Source: Clostridiales bacterium (lineage in GTDB: Bacteria; Bacillota; Clostridia; Peptostreptococcales; Anaerovoracaceae). Taken from it: a stretch of 32,635 bases of DNA. Every line of letters begins with the position of its first letter. The stretch's first letter is position 1. The stretch spans positions 1 through 32,635 of the forward strand of contig DUPP01000179.1 in the NCBI GenBank assembly GCA_012838265.1, written 5' to 3'. The notes beneath the pieces are model-generated. The model ran no database searches. It saw nothing but the letters and a program-made list of their open reading frames with translations, and was not told the DNA's origin. Of this stretch, positions 15,061-23,085 are shown piece after piece. Position numbers and translations under genes: made by a program.

Positions 15061-15096
15061 TCACAACAGGGACTGCATAAGCAATCCCTGTTGTGA
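15061..15096. repeat. perfect inverted repeat with 12-base arms before the ABC exporter operon
   Basis: TCACAACAGGGA (15061-15072) and TCCCTGTTGTGA (15085-15096) are exact reverse complements with a 12-base loop. It lies 77 bases past the KdpD-like stop codon, so it may end that transcript, but no T-run follows on the minus strand. It also abuts the putative -35 of the exporter operon, where an operator would sit. Confidence 0.6.
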
Positions 15097-15172
15097 CCCC
15101 AAGTCTTATTAACGCACTTTTATTAATTATATGCAGCAGAGCTTTCTGAAATAAAAAACTGGGTACGAACGA

Positions 15173-15832
15173 TCAGCTCCAGTTACAAACCTGATTAATC
15201 CTCTCTGTAGTTCTCATTATAGATAACTCTCTAAGCTTGTACAATTTTTTCTTATTTAATGACCCTTTTAAAAAGTTTAGCGTTTTTTCTTTACCTTTAA
15301 TCTTACCTTCTCTAAATCTTCGAATCAGTTCTTCCGGCTCTAGGTCGATAAATTCTACACTTTCTGCATAGTCAAATATGTAATCTGGTATTCGTTCTTC
15401 AAAAGGAATCTGAAGAGTATCGTTTACAACCTGGCTTAGACTTTCTATTTGATGCGCATTTACAGTTGTGTATACACTTATTCCGGCTTCCAACAATTCT
15501 TCGATATCCTGAAAGCGTTTCTCATGTTTCGAGCCTTCCGCATTCGCATGGGCCATTTCATCGATTAGTATTATCTGCGGCTTGCGGAATAAGGCTCCCT
15601 CTAAATGAAACTCCGAAATTATACCTTTACTGCTGGCAATCAGCTTTAACGGCAAAATCTCAAGCCCTTCCATCAACTCTTTAGTTTCATTACTAGAATG
15701 TGGGGCGATGTATCCAACCAATACATCGACTCCCTTTCTTGATTTTTCATGTGCGTCTTTTAGCATTTTATAGGTTTTTCCAACCCCTGGAGAATACCCA
15801 AAATAAATTTTTAAACTCCCTCTTTTGTTCAT
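15173..15832 (-). CDS. stand-alone KdpD N-terminal sensor domain
   Basis: A 219-residue protein that aligns with only the N-terminal domain of the potassium sensor kinase KdpD. It has the Walker-A-like GYSPGVGKT (12-20), a Walker-B-like IILIDEMAHANAEGS (87-101), then EELLEAGISVYTTVNAHQIESL, all typical. It ends after LRELSIMRTTERINQ, where full-length KdpD enters its Usp, membrane and kinase domains. No continuation was found in other frames downstream. The start is ATG 15832, with a GGGGG run upstream; a longer frame to 15889 lacks such support. No kdpABC genes are in the window. It may be a natural short form acting with a separate kinase, or a remnant. Confidence 0.82.
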   Translation of the reverse strand: MNKRGSLKIYFGYSPGVGKTYKMLKDAHEKSRKGVDVLVGYIAPHSSNETKELMEGLEILPLKLIASSKGIISEFHLEGALFRKPQIILIDEMAHANAEGSKHEKRFQDIEELLEAGISVYTTVNAHQIESLSQVVNDTLQIPFEERIPDYIFDYAESVEFIDLEPEELIRRFREGKIKGKEKTLNFLKGSLNKKKLYKLRELSIMRTTERINQVCNWS

Positions 15833-16018
15833 TTTATTACCCCCTGATTTCCAGTTAAAACAATTGATTGTAATTTTGCCCTTATACAAAGGCTACTGAT
15901 ATCAAATCCATCCATACTCCCAATTTCCTTAGCTTATTCATTACTTAATTACAGCATATCGTAAACTTGAGATATTTTGCGTCATAATTTTACACAATAT
16001 TTCGACAATAAAACACAT

Positions 16019-16060
16019 AAATCCCCCTTGTGTCATTCATTAATGTCACAAGAGGGATTT
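16019..16060 (-). terminator. terminator downstream of ridA
   Basis: Arms 16019-16032 and 16047-16060 pair at 13 of 14 positions with a 14-base loop that can pair further. On the minus strand the stem is followed by TTTATGTGTTTTATTG. A T-run also follows on the plus strand, but no rightward gene is close. Confidence 0.6.
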
Positions 16061-16113
16061 TTAGATTTATTTATTATGTTGGCTTATAATGTTAATATAT
16101 CACATTACATTTA

Positions 16114-16494
16114 TTACAGGTATGCTATTGTCTCGATTTCTACCAATACGTCTTTTGGGAGGCGAGCAACTTCTACTGCGGAACGCGAAGGGTATGAACC
16201 CTCCTCAAAATACCTGGCATATACTTCATTCATAGCTACAAAGTCCTTAATATCCTTCAAAAATACTGTTGTTTTGATAACTTTGTTCATAGAGCTTCCT
16301 GCTTCTTCAAGTATTGCTTTTATATTCTTCAGTACCTGTTCTGTTTGTTCTTCGATTGAGGTTCCAACAATATCTCCCGTTTCAGGGTTTAAAGGAATCT
16401 GACCTGAGGTGAAAATCAGATTATTAAAAATATTTCCTTGTGAATATGGCCCTATAGCCGAAGGGGCCGCCTTTGTTGATATTACTTTTCTCAT
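16114..16494 (-). CDS. ridA: RidA family enamine/imine deaminase
   Basis: Cytosolic protein of 126 residues, the normal RidA (YjgF/YER057c/UK114) length. RidA hydrolyses reactive enamine/imine intermediates, such as 2-aminoacrylate made by PLP enzymes, to keto acids and ammonia. The catalytic-site arginine is R104 in [13 protein letters not shown]119 and Y17 (IGPYSQG) also match the active-site set. It is encoded 50 bases after the LtaS-like gene on the same strand and followed by a terminator. RidA subgroups differ in activity, so the exact substrate is open. Confidence 0.92.
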   Translation of the reverse strand: MRKVISTKAAPSAIGPYSQGNIFNNLIFTSGQIPLNPETGDIVGTSIEEQTEQVLKNIKAILEEAGSSMNKVIKTTVFLKDIKDFVAMNEVYARYFEEGSYPSRSAVEVARLPKDVLVEIETIAYL

Positions 16495-16544
16495 TTTATT
16501 ATTCCTCCTGAATCAATAAACATAAATTTTTAATGTTATGCGCA

Positions 16545-18524
16545 TTACTCGGACGTGCTGAGGATCTCTTTGTTTTTTTCAACCTGGCTTACCTTCATTT
16601 TATAAACGTCCTCGGGTTTAACTTCTTCCAGAAGGCCTAAAACTGAAGGACCTAGGAATATGGTATCGAGCACCCTATCGTCTATGGATATTTTGCTGTA
16701 AGGAGTAAAATTCGTTCCCTTGATATAATATTCATTTCCAACTTCAACTACAGCTTCTACTTTAATCTCTCTTATACCCATTTGCAGATCGGTAGGTTCA
16801 TAAGGGCATATTCCATCAAAAATATATCCTTTTCCATACAACATATCATATTGAAGCGCCTTTAAATTTACCAGGTAATCTAAATCCTGACTATGGTTTT
16901 GATGATATTTAGTTAGTATTCCTTCATGAATATTTATCCTATTAAGCACCTCGACACTGAGCTGATATGCAAATAAGTCCTTGTCTTCTTTTGATAATCC
17001 AAAATTATCCCATATAATATACTCTGTTTCGTATATATTTTTGTTAACCAGATCATTTGCACTGATGTTGAGGCTTGGCAGATGATCTCCAAAAATAACA
17101 AGCACTGTGTCCTCTTCAAATTGTTCAAGGGCAGCCACCAATTCTCCAATAAATACGTCCATTTCATAAAGCTGTTGGATATAATATTCAAAAGCCAGTG
17201 CATCTTCTTCTATTCCTATTTCATCAACAGTGACTACCGGGTCATCAAAAATTCGTGAACTAGGGTACTTTCCATGACCCTGAACTGAAATCGTATAAAC
17301 CAGATCCTCGCTTTCAGTGGATTGAAGAGCAGTTAGGATTTCTTCTTTTAAAACACCGTCTTTAGCCCAGTTTTTTGGTGTTTTTATAACCCCATTCATA
17401 TATTCCAAAGAGGTAAATGTATCGAACCCTAAATTTGCCAAAACATTATTTCTTCCATAAAATGCTCCTCTATGATTGTGTATAACATGTGTTCCGTATC
17501 CCAATCGCTTTAGATTATATGCTATGGTTTCGCATGTTTTATCCTTTAATATAGATTTGTAAGGGTATTCCCCTGGACCAAAAAATCTTACACGCATACC
17601 GGATAACACCTCAAATTCTGTGTTAGCCGTTCCTGCGCCTACAGATGGTACTGTCAGAAAGCCTGAAGAATATTCGTTTTTGAGCTTACGAAAATTGGGG
17701 ATCGGATCGGTTGAATACTTAGTTTTCTCAAGCAAAGTCGGATCAAAAAAGGATTCCATTTGAAGCATGACTACGTTTGGCTTACGTTCATTTGTATCAT
17801 TTGTGCTTATGCTGCTTACCGGAATGCTTTCTAATTCCTCTAACTCTTCAGGTGTAAAGATACTAAGTATTTTTTCTCTAGAATAGTCTGGTTGAGCCGA
17901 AATCCCTGTGTTCAGCCATGTATTCATAAAACAGTACGGAAGGCCATAATCCCTATAAGCATACCCTAAATTACCAAAATGGGTTGACACCCAGTTTTGA
18001 CTGATTGCGATATTTGTAAATCCCCATAAGGTTATCCCTAAAACGAAAATACCAAAAATACTTTTTGTATATTTTATTTTTCGTTTATGTTTAGGCATAA
18101 AAATAAAAACAAGAATAAGAGCTGTGATGATCAATATCGCGACAGACACCGCAAGTATGATTTCTGATGTGCTGAGATAATTAGGAATTATTGATATTCC
18201 TGATTCTAGCAATGCTAAATCGGTAACCGTAAACGGTGTCATTCTGAAACTTAGGATTATACCATTAGTTATCCCTATAGCAAGCCAGAATATGGAAACC
18301 ACTACGTAAACAAAAATTCTGCGTTTTACCAAATAAACAATGGAATAAGTACAAAAAATCAAAAATGTATTATAAAGAAAAGTCATGGGAGAATTTATAA
18401 AATAATCTAGGCTTTCCCATAACGACTTCCTGCTTACAGATTCAATTATAATATTTATAGTTATTGATAATACCACGCACAAGGCAATGGAATTATAAAG
18501 ATATCTATCAAAAAAGTTTTTCAT
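16545..18524 (-). CDS. LtaS-like phosphoglycerol transferase / sulfatase-family membrane enzyme
   Basis: Membrane enzyme of 659 residues with five N-terminal helices (about 11-29, 46-66, 71-92, 119-146, 156-173) and an extracellular alkaline-phosphatase/sulfatase domain, the layout of lipoteichoic acid synthase. Key residues can be placed: metal-binding E257 in QMESF, nucleophile T302 in ANTEFEVLSG (S. aureus LtaS has E255 and T300), and the C-terminal FGDHLPS metal motif. It would transfer glycerol phosphate from phosphatidylglycerol to a glycolipid or wall polymer. About 150 residues follow FGDHLPS, ending in a small beta-rich tail. Related clostridial enzymes can make other polymers, so the product is not certain. 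Confidence 0.88.
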   Translation of the reverse strand: MKNFFDRYLYNSIALCVVLSITINIIIESVSRKSLWESLDYFINSPMTFLYNTFLIFCTYSIVYLVKRRIFVYVVVSIFWLAIGITNGIILSFRMTPFTVTDLALLESGISIIPNYLSTSEIILAVSVAILIITALILVFIFMPKHKRKIKYTKSIFGIFVLGITLWGFTNIAISQNWVSTHFGNLGYAYRDYGLPYCFMNTWLNTGISAQPDYSREKILSIFTPEELEELESIPVSSISTNDTNERKPNVVMLQMESFFDPTLLEKTKYSTDPIPNFRKLKNEYSSGFLTVPSVGAGTANTEFEVLSGMRVRFFGPGEYPYKSILKDKTCETIAYNLKRLGYGTHVIHNHRGAFYGRNNVLANLGFDTFTSLEYMNGVIKTPKNWAKDGVLKEEILTALQSTESEDLVYTISVQGHGKYPSSRIFDDPVVTVDEIGIEEDALAFEYYIQQLYEMDVFIGELVAALEQFEEDTVLVIFGDHLPSLNISANDLVNKNIYETEYIIWDNFGLSKEDKDLFAYQLSVEVLNRINIHEGILTKYHQNHSQDLDYLVNLKALQYDMLYGKGYIFDGICPYEPTDLQMGIREIKVEAVVEVGNEYYIKGTNFTPYSKISIDDRVLDTIFLGPSVLGLLEEVKPEDVYKMKVSQVEKNKEILSTSE

Positions 18525-18543
18525 TAAAGTCGTCTGCCTCCAG

Positions 18544-19419
18544 TCAATTGTTTTTGGGTCGAATCATATTTGCCAGCGCTGCAAATTCCTGAAGCTGAAG
18601 TGTTTCTGCTCTCCGAGCCGGATCAATGCCTGCATTTTTAATTATGGAACCGATTTCATCCTTCGTCAACCCGTAAATTCCTGTCAGCGAATTCAAAAGG
18701 GTTTTCCTCCTCTGTCCAAAGCCAGCCTTTACAACTGCAAAAAAGGCATCCTCATCATTAAGTTGAATATGCTTTTCATTTCTGAGGTCCAAACGAATCA
18801 CTGTGGAGTCAACCTTAGGGCGGGGAAAAAAAACTTCTTTCGATACGTTAGCCACATGAGTAACAGTACAGTAATACTGCACTGCTACGGAAAGTGCCCC
18901 ATAGGCTTTGCTTCCCGGTTCAGCTACAATACGGTCCGCCACTTCTTTCTGCATCATAACGGTGATACTGTCTACCGCTACCCTATCCTCCATAATTTTC
19001 ATTATTATTGGAGTTGTAATATAATACGGCAGATTTCCAAGAATCTTAACCCTCTTGATTTTTTGACCGTTTACCTCTTTGTTTTGTTCCAATACCTTTT
19101 CTAAATTGGTTTTCAAAATATCATTGTTTATTATTTCAATATTGTTATATTCACTAAGGGTTTCGTTTAAAATTGGAATCAAGTTTTCGTCAATTTCTAT
19201 GGCAATAACCTTGGCTGCCTTTTCAGCAACAGCAGCGGTAAGTACTCCAATCCCCGGTCCTATTTCTATTACCAGGTCCTCTTTACCTATCATAGATTTC
19301 TCGATTATTTTATCAATAATATTTTTATCAATTATAAAGTTTTGACCGAGACTTTTTATAGGTCTGATGCCATACTTTTTAATAATCTCATTTATCGTCG
19401 TAGGTGAATATAGTTTCAT
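18544..19419 (-). CDS. rsmA: 16S rRNA (adenine-1518/1519-N6) dimethyltransferase
   Basis: Also called KsgA; 291 residues, normal length. It uses S-adenosylmethionine to dimethylate two adjacent adenines near the 3' end of 16S rRNA during 30S maturation. SAM-binding motifs are LGQNFIIDKNII and EIGPGIGVLTAAVAEKA; the catalytic motif is GNLPYYITTPI. The C-terminal domain contains VFFPRPKVDSTVIRL and FGQRRKTLLNSL. It is last in the yabP-yabQ-divIC-rnmV-rsmA series, 18 bases after rnmV, an order known in other Firmicutes. Confidence 0.96.
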   Translation of the reverse strand: MKLYSPTTINEIIKKYGIRPIKSLGQNFIIDKNIIDKIIEKSMIGKEDLVIEIGPGIGVLTAAVAEKAAKVIAIEIDENLIPILNETLSEYNNIEIINNDILKTNLEKVLEQNKEVNGQKIKRVKILGNLPYYITTPIIMKIMEDRVAVDSITVMMQKEVADRIVAEPGSKAYGALSVAVQYYCTVTHVANVSKEVFFPRPKVDSTVIRLDLRNEKHIQLNDEDAFFAVVKAGFGQRRKTLLNSLTGIYGLTKDEIGSIIKNAGIDPARRAETLQLQEFAALANMIRPKNN

Positions 19420-19437
19420 CTTATATCCTTTTGTGTT

Positions 19438-20031
19438 TCATTTTTTTGAATCTATACTATTATCTTTTTCATCTTGATCTTGTTTACAGTCTTTTTGCTT
19501 GTCCACCTCAATCAAAGCATCTAAAAATTCTTTACGTTTAATCCCATATTGGTTTAGTCTGTTTAGAAGAACTTTTGCATTGCCATAGCCTATACCTAAA
19601 ATCTTACCCAGCTTGTCTCTTTTTTCTGCAGCACCCGCCGCTCCCACAAGCCCGTACTCCTGTAAATCCTCATAATTAAACTCACATCGTTTATTTGCGA
19701 TAGAAGGTCTGGCCTTTTTTATTGCTTCTTTAATCATTTCAGGCGTAGCATTTTCTACTCCTATATCGCCATTTTTCAATGCGTTTTCCCTTGATAAAAA
19801 AGCATGCTTCCCCTCTGGGAATAGTTCAGTAAGCCTTTTTCTTATTTTCTCTCCTGCAAAGTCTGGATCGGTGAATATAATGATTCCTTTTTCAGCATAG
19901 GCTTTTTCAATACGCTTAAAGGTTTCTGCCTTGATACCAAAACCATGGGTAGCTATAGTTTCTGCCTCAATCGCTCTTTTTATAGCTGCTTCATCATCTC
20001 TTCCTTCTACAACTATGATTTCTTTAATCAT
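19438..20031 (-). CDS. rnmV: ribonuclease M5
   Basis: Toprim-fold endonuclease of 197 residues that completes 5S rRNA maturation in Firmicutes. The Toprim glutamate is E9 in IIVVEGRDDEAAI and the acidic pair is in IIFTDPDFAGEKIR. The C-terminal region (VGAAGAAEKRDKLGKILGIGYGNAKVLLNRLNQYGI) is typical of M5. The last 20 residues are a charged Lys/Asp tail. It starts 8 bases after divIC and is followed by rsmA, a common pairing. Confidence 0.94.
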   Translation of the reverse strand: MIKEIIVVEGRDDEAAIKRAIEAETIATHGFGIKAETFKRIEKAYAEKGIIIFTDPDFAGEKIRKRLTELFPEGKHAFLSRENALKNGDIGVENATPEMIKEAIKKARPSIANKRCEFNYEDLQEYGLVGAAGAAEKRDKLGKILGIGYGNAKVLLNRLNQYGIKRKEFLDALIEVDKQKDCKQDQDEKDNSIDSKK

Positions 20032-20039
20032 AAGATCTC

Positions 20040-20501
20040 CTAATTTGGAACAATACCTCCCTTATTCTCCTTCTCATCCTCATCGGGAAGTACATATAAA
20101 ATCTCTTCTGGTTTAATCATTCTCAGCTGATGTCTAGCCTGCTGCTCAATATATTCCGGACTGTTAACCTGGATATAAATTGACTCAAGCATAGCCTTCT
20201 TATTCAGTAGTTCCTGCTGTTCTTCCATCACTCTGGCTTCAGCAAGCTTTAAACTAACAATATTAAAAATCGAAATTCCAATAATAATTAAAATAAAAAA
20301 AGAAATAAAAAAGTACACCATTCTCCGGCGAGCTTTTTTAATTGCTTGCCTCTGGGTTAAGGTCTTTTTTACTTTTCTGCGATTGTTTCTTTTTGCAGCC
20401 TCGTCTCTTTTTCGCTTTCGTTCCTGTCTTGCTTCTTCTATACTGATTACCCGGCTATTATTCTTATATTCTCTGCTGCGAAGTTTTTTTCTTTTCCGCA
20501 T
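20040..20501 (-). CDS. divIC: septum formation initiator family protein (DivIC/FtsB)
   Basis: Bitopic cell division protein of 153 residues: a very basic N-terminal cytoplasmic region (1-60), one membrane helix (about 61-83) and an external coiled coil with the family's C-terminal segment (NSPEYIEQQARHQLRMIKPEE). DivIC joins FtsL and DivIB at the division septum. The cytoplasmic part is longer than in B. subtilis DivIC. AGGTGG lies just before the ATG. It follows yabQ with a gap of 79 bases, as in the yabP-yabQ-divIC order of spore formers. Confidence 0.88.
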   Translation of the reverse strand: MRKRKKLRSREYKNNSRVISIEEARQERKRKRDEAAKRNNRRKVKKTLTQRQAIKKARRRMVYFFISFFILIIIGISIFNIVSLKLAEARVMEEQQELLNKKAMLESIYIQVNSPEYIEQQARHQLRMIKPEEILYVLPDEDEKENKGGIVPN

Positions 20502-20580
20502 GAATCCACCTTTAGCTGAATTAATGGTTTTAATTAGCTTTTATCCTTTGGTAGTAAAGCCGTCTTTGGAACAGATTTTA

Positions 20581-20877
20581 CTAGCTCATTTTAGCACAAA
20601 AGAATTTTTTCCACAAGAGAGCGCCGGTTCCAAATGCAATGAGCACATGAACGCTTAGCCTTCCGTAACAGCAATAATAAAGAAAGGATGAGGTAACTAT
20701 AGCCGCAAAAATCCAAAACAAAATATCCTGGAAAAAGGACATCCCTCTCCCCGGCTTAAACCTTTTCTTAATTCTTACAAAGATATCGTGAAACAGCATA
20801 ATAGTCATACCTGCAAATAGCATGATGACAAATTCGAAGGATTGATCAATAATTAATGGATTAATTTCTGGATTCAT
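20581..20877 (-). CDS. yabQ: spore cortex protein YabQ, short form
   Basis: Membrane protein of 98 residues with about three hydrophobic segments (15-30, 48-66, 74-90) and the YabQ-type motifs HDIFVRIKKRF and QDILFWIFAAIVTSSFLYYC. YabQ localises to the forespore membranes and is needed for cortex formation in Bacillus. B. subtilis YabQ is about twice as long; here only the conserved core is present. Its ATG overlaps the yabP stop codon (ATGA), and no strong ribosome binding site is seen, so translation is probably coupled. Confidence 0.82.
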   Translation of the reverse strand: MNPEINPLIIDQSFEFVIMLFAGMTIMLFHDIFVRIKKRFKPGRGMSFFQDILFWIFAAIVTSSFLYYCCYGRLSVHVLIAFGTGALLWKKFFCAKMS

Positions 20878-21134
20878 TTCAAAATCTTTTTAAGGAACCC
20901 CTTTTCCTGTTTATCTTTTTTTTCAGTATAAACTGCCGAGCCTATAGCACCTGAAATAAAGACCACTCCTTCATCCAAGTCCAATTTTTGTACGTGGAGA
21001 CCTTCTCCTTTGATGATAAGTCCACCGTTTTTTAGAATCAGCAGTATGACTTCCTCATTGAAGCTCTCTATGTCAGTAACCCCTGTAATAGAAATCTTTT
21101 CTCTATTATCGATGTTAACAACATGTGAATCCAT
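20874..21134 (-). CDS. yabP: sporulation protein YabP
   Basis: Small protein of 86 residues of the YabP/YqfC family, made in the mother cell and associated with spore cortex assembly in Bacillus. The sequence DNREKISITGVTDIESFNEEVILLILKNGGLIIKGEGLHVQKLDLDEG is typical, with a C-terminal charged tail. It is followed by yabQ in a 4-base overlap. Its ribosome binding site, AAAGGGG at 21144-21150, lies inside a hairpin with a T-tract (21135-21171). No sigma-E promoter could be placed with confidence in the 116-base gap after walK. Confidence 0.9.
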   Translation of the reverse strand: MDSHVVNIDNREKISITGVTDIESFNEEVILLILKNGGLIIKGEGLHVQKLDLDEGVVFISGAIGSAVYTEKKDKQEKGFLKKILK

Positions 21135-21171
21135 AAAAAAACACCCCTTTACAATATATTATTAGGGGTAT
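21135..21171 (-). terminator. terminator-like hairpin that covers the yabP ribosome binding site
   Basis: On the minus strand ATACCCCT (21171-21164) pairs with AGGGGTGT (21148-21141, one G-U pair), loop of 15 bases, followed by a run of T ending at the yabP ATG. It is placed to end the walRK transcript. The 3' arm includes the AAAGGGG ribosome binding site of yabP, so the folded form would also block its translation. Confidence 0.65.
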
Positions 21172-21250
21172 CTATTTATTCAAAGTTAACAGTATATTAT
21201 GTATTACTAAGATTGATAGGGTTTTTTTAATAATGTTTTGTTCCTTATAC

Positions 21251-23080
21251 TTATTCAATATTTTGTTTTCCCCTTGTAATTGACAAGGGAAGAGATATTG
21301 TTACTTTCGTTCCTCGTCCTTCCTTACTTTCAATTTCAATACTGCCTTTATGTTCCTCAATGATTTGCTTTGAGATAGCCAAGCCTAAGCCTGTGCCACC
21401 CATCTCTCTTGATCTTGCTTTGTCCACTCGAAAGAACCGCTCAAACACTCTGGACTGCTCCTTTTCTGGAATACCTATACCGTTATCGGTAATGATAATA
21501 TGAGCATTTTTTCCCACAGTCAATGCATCGATGTCTATTCTCCCGCCCTCCTGTGTATATTTGATTGCATTGCTTAGAACATTAAGCAGCACCTGCTCTA
21601 TTCCATCCCTATCGGCTACTGACATGATTTTCTGGTTGTCGTTAAAAATATAATTTAGATGCTGGTTCTTATTTTTTGCTGTCATCTCAACTCTAGTCAC
21701 TACTGACTTAATAAGAGGAATCAGATTAATCTCCCTCATGTTCCAATTCTCCTGCTTATAATCTAATCTGGAAAGCTGAAGCAGAACCTTCACAAGGCGA
21801 TTCATTCTGTCTACTTCCGTATCAACTATCTTCAAAAACTGATTAGTCGTTTCCTTGTCATCAACCTGGCCGCACAGCAAGGTTTCAGTGTAACTTTTTA
21901 TAGTTGTAAGCGGCGTTCTTAATTCATGTGATACATTAGCTACAAAATCCATCTGCATATTTTCAAGTTTCTGTTGGGCAGTAATATCCTGTAGAATCAT
22001 GATAATCCCTACATCCTGTGCGTTTTCATCCTTAAATCTGTCGTATCTTACAGCAAAGATAGAACCGCCGTAAGAAAATTTATCCGCAACTCCTCCATCT
22101 TTACAATTTTCCCTCAAGCGCTCGAAAATCAAGTTTTCATTATAGTCTCTTATGATATCATCGTAATGTTTGTTTGCTTTATCCTCCTCGCTTATATTAA
22201 GCATAGACATAGCGGCAGGATTGGCATGGATGATATGGCCGGATAAATCAACTGCAATCAATCCATCAGCCATATATTGCAAAATTGTCTCCAGTTTGCT
22301 TTTTTCATTAGATATTTCCGATAAAGTAAGGTTGAGTTGTTTTCTAAGCAGATTGAACATTTCGGCAAGACGGCCGATTTCGTCGTCCGATTTGACGCTG
22401 ACCTCCTGACTGAAATCTCCCTGTGCCATCTTTTCTGCCTTTTCCGTTACATCATTGATTGGTACGGTTATACTTCTCGCTATAAAAAAGCCAAGAACAA
22501 CCGTTATTAGAAGGGCTATGGCCATTGCTCGGACAAATATAAGCTTTGATTGATCTATAGTTTCGTAAACGCTGGTCATATCTTCCCTAAGGTAAAGAAC
22601 CCCTTTGATGTTATCCTCTTCCCCAATTGGAAATACCATATTTTTGACAGGAATTTCTTTGTTTTGCAGTTTAATTATTCCGTCTGCTTCCGCAATTTCA
22701 CCGTTAAGGCCGCTGAAAATCAAGTTCTGGTCCAGTAAAGTGACAGCACTCTTTAATATCTGTTTCTCATTGTTTGAAGCAACAATCGTAAAATCATCAT
22801 CTACGACGAATATCTCCTGCTGAATCCCCCTTGACCAATTTATAATATTTGACTGGATTCTTTCCTGATGGCTGATCAAATTATCATATTCCGTAAAGGA
22901 GGACAGTAAAGTTCCTTCCAAAACTAAATTTGATATATTGTCACGTATAGAGTTCTTATAGTAGGCCTCTAATTGGCTCATAATAAAAACTCCAATTATT
23001 GTTGTTGCGATAAAGACAAGAAGAAAGTATATCAATACTATCTTCCACCTTATACCAGACCATCTCTTTTTCGCAAACAT
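21251..23080 (-). CDS. walK: sensor histidine kinase WalK-like
   Basis: Membrane histidine kinase of 609 residues. Helices at about 13-34 and 181-203 flank an extracellular sensor domain of about 145 residues. HAMP (about 204-255), PAS (about 262-370), HisKA with H385 in VSHELRTPL, and HATPase follow, with N box NVLSNAIKY, G1 DNGIGIP and G2 GGTGLGLAI. This matches WalK/VicK/YycG, which controls cell wall hydrolases with WalR. It starts 5 bases after walR, with AGGAGG inside the walR end. The accessory genes walH, walI and walJ do not follow; yabP does. PhoR-like kinases share parts of this layout, so the assignment rests on length, PAS-HAMP order and pairing. Confidence 0.8.
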   Translation of the reverse strand: MFAKKRWSGIRWKIVLIYFLLVFIATTIIGVFIMSQLEAYYKNSIRDNISNLVLEGTLLSSFTEYDNLISHQERIQSNIINWSRGIQQEIFVVDDDFTIVASNNEKQILKSAVTLLDQNLIFSGLNGEIAEADGIIKLQNKEIPVKNMVFPIGEEDNIKGVLYLREDMTSVYETIDQSKLIFVRAMAIALLITVVLGFFIARSITVPINDVTEKAEKMAQGDFSQEVSVKSDDEIGRLAEMFNLLRKQLNLTLSEISNEKSKLETILQYMADGLIAVDLSGHIIHANPAAMSMLNISEEDKANKHYDDIIRDYNENLIFERLRENCKDGGVADKFSYGGSIFAVRYDRFKDENAQDVGIIMILQDITAQQKLENMQMDFVANVSHELRTPLTTIKSYTETLLCGQVDDKETTNQFLKIVDTEVDRMNRLVKVLLQLSRLDYKQENWNMREINLIPLIKSVVTRVEMTAKNKNQHLNYIFNDNQKIMSVADRDGIEQVLLNVLSNAIKYTQEGGRIDIDALTVGKNAHIIITDNGIGIPEKEQSRVFERFFRVDKARSREMGGTGLGLAISKQIIEEHKGSIEIESKEGRGTKVTISLPLSITRGKQNIE

Positions 23081-23085
23081 AAACT

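Noticed and set aside
15097-15172. Frameshifted continuation of KdpD after the stop codon
   Set aside because: The other two frames give no Usp-domain or kinase-like residues before hitting stops.
21172-21250. Sigma-E promoter for yabP
   Set aside because: CATAATAT is present, but no matching -35 at the right spacing could be placed.
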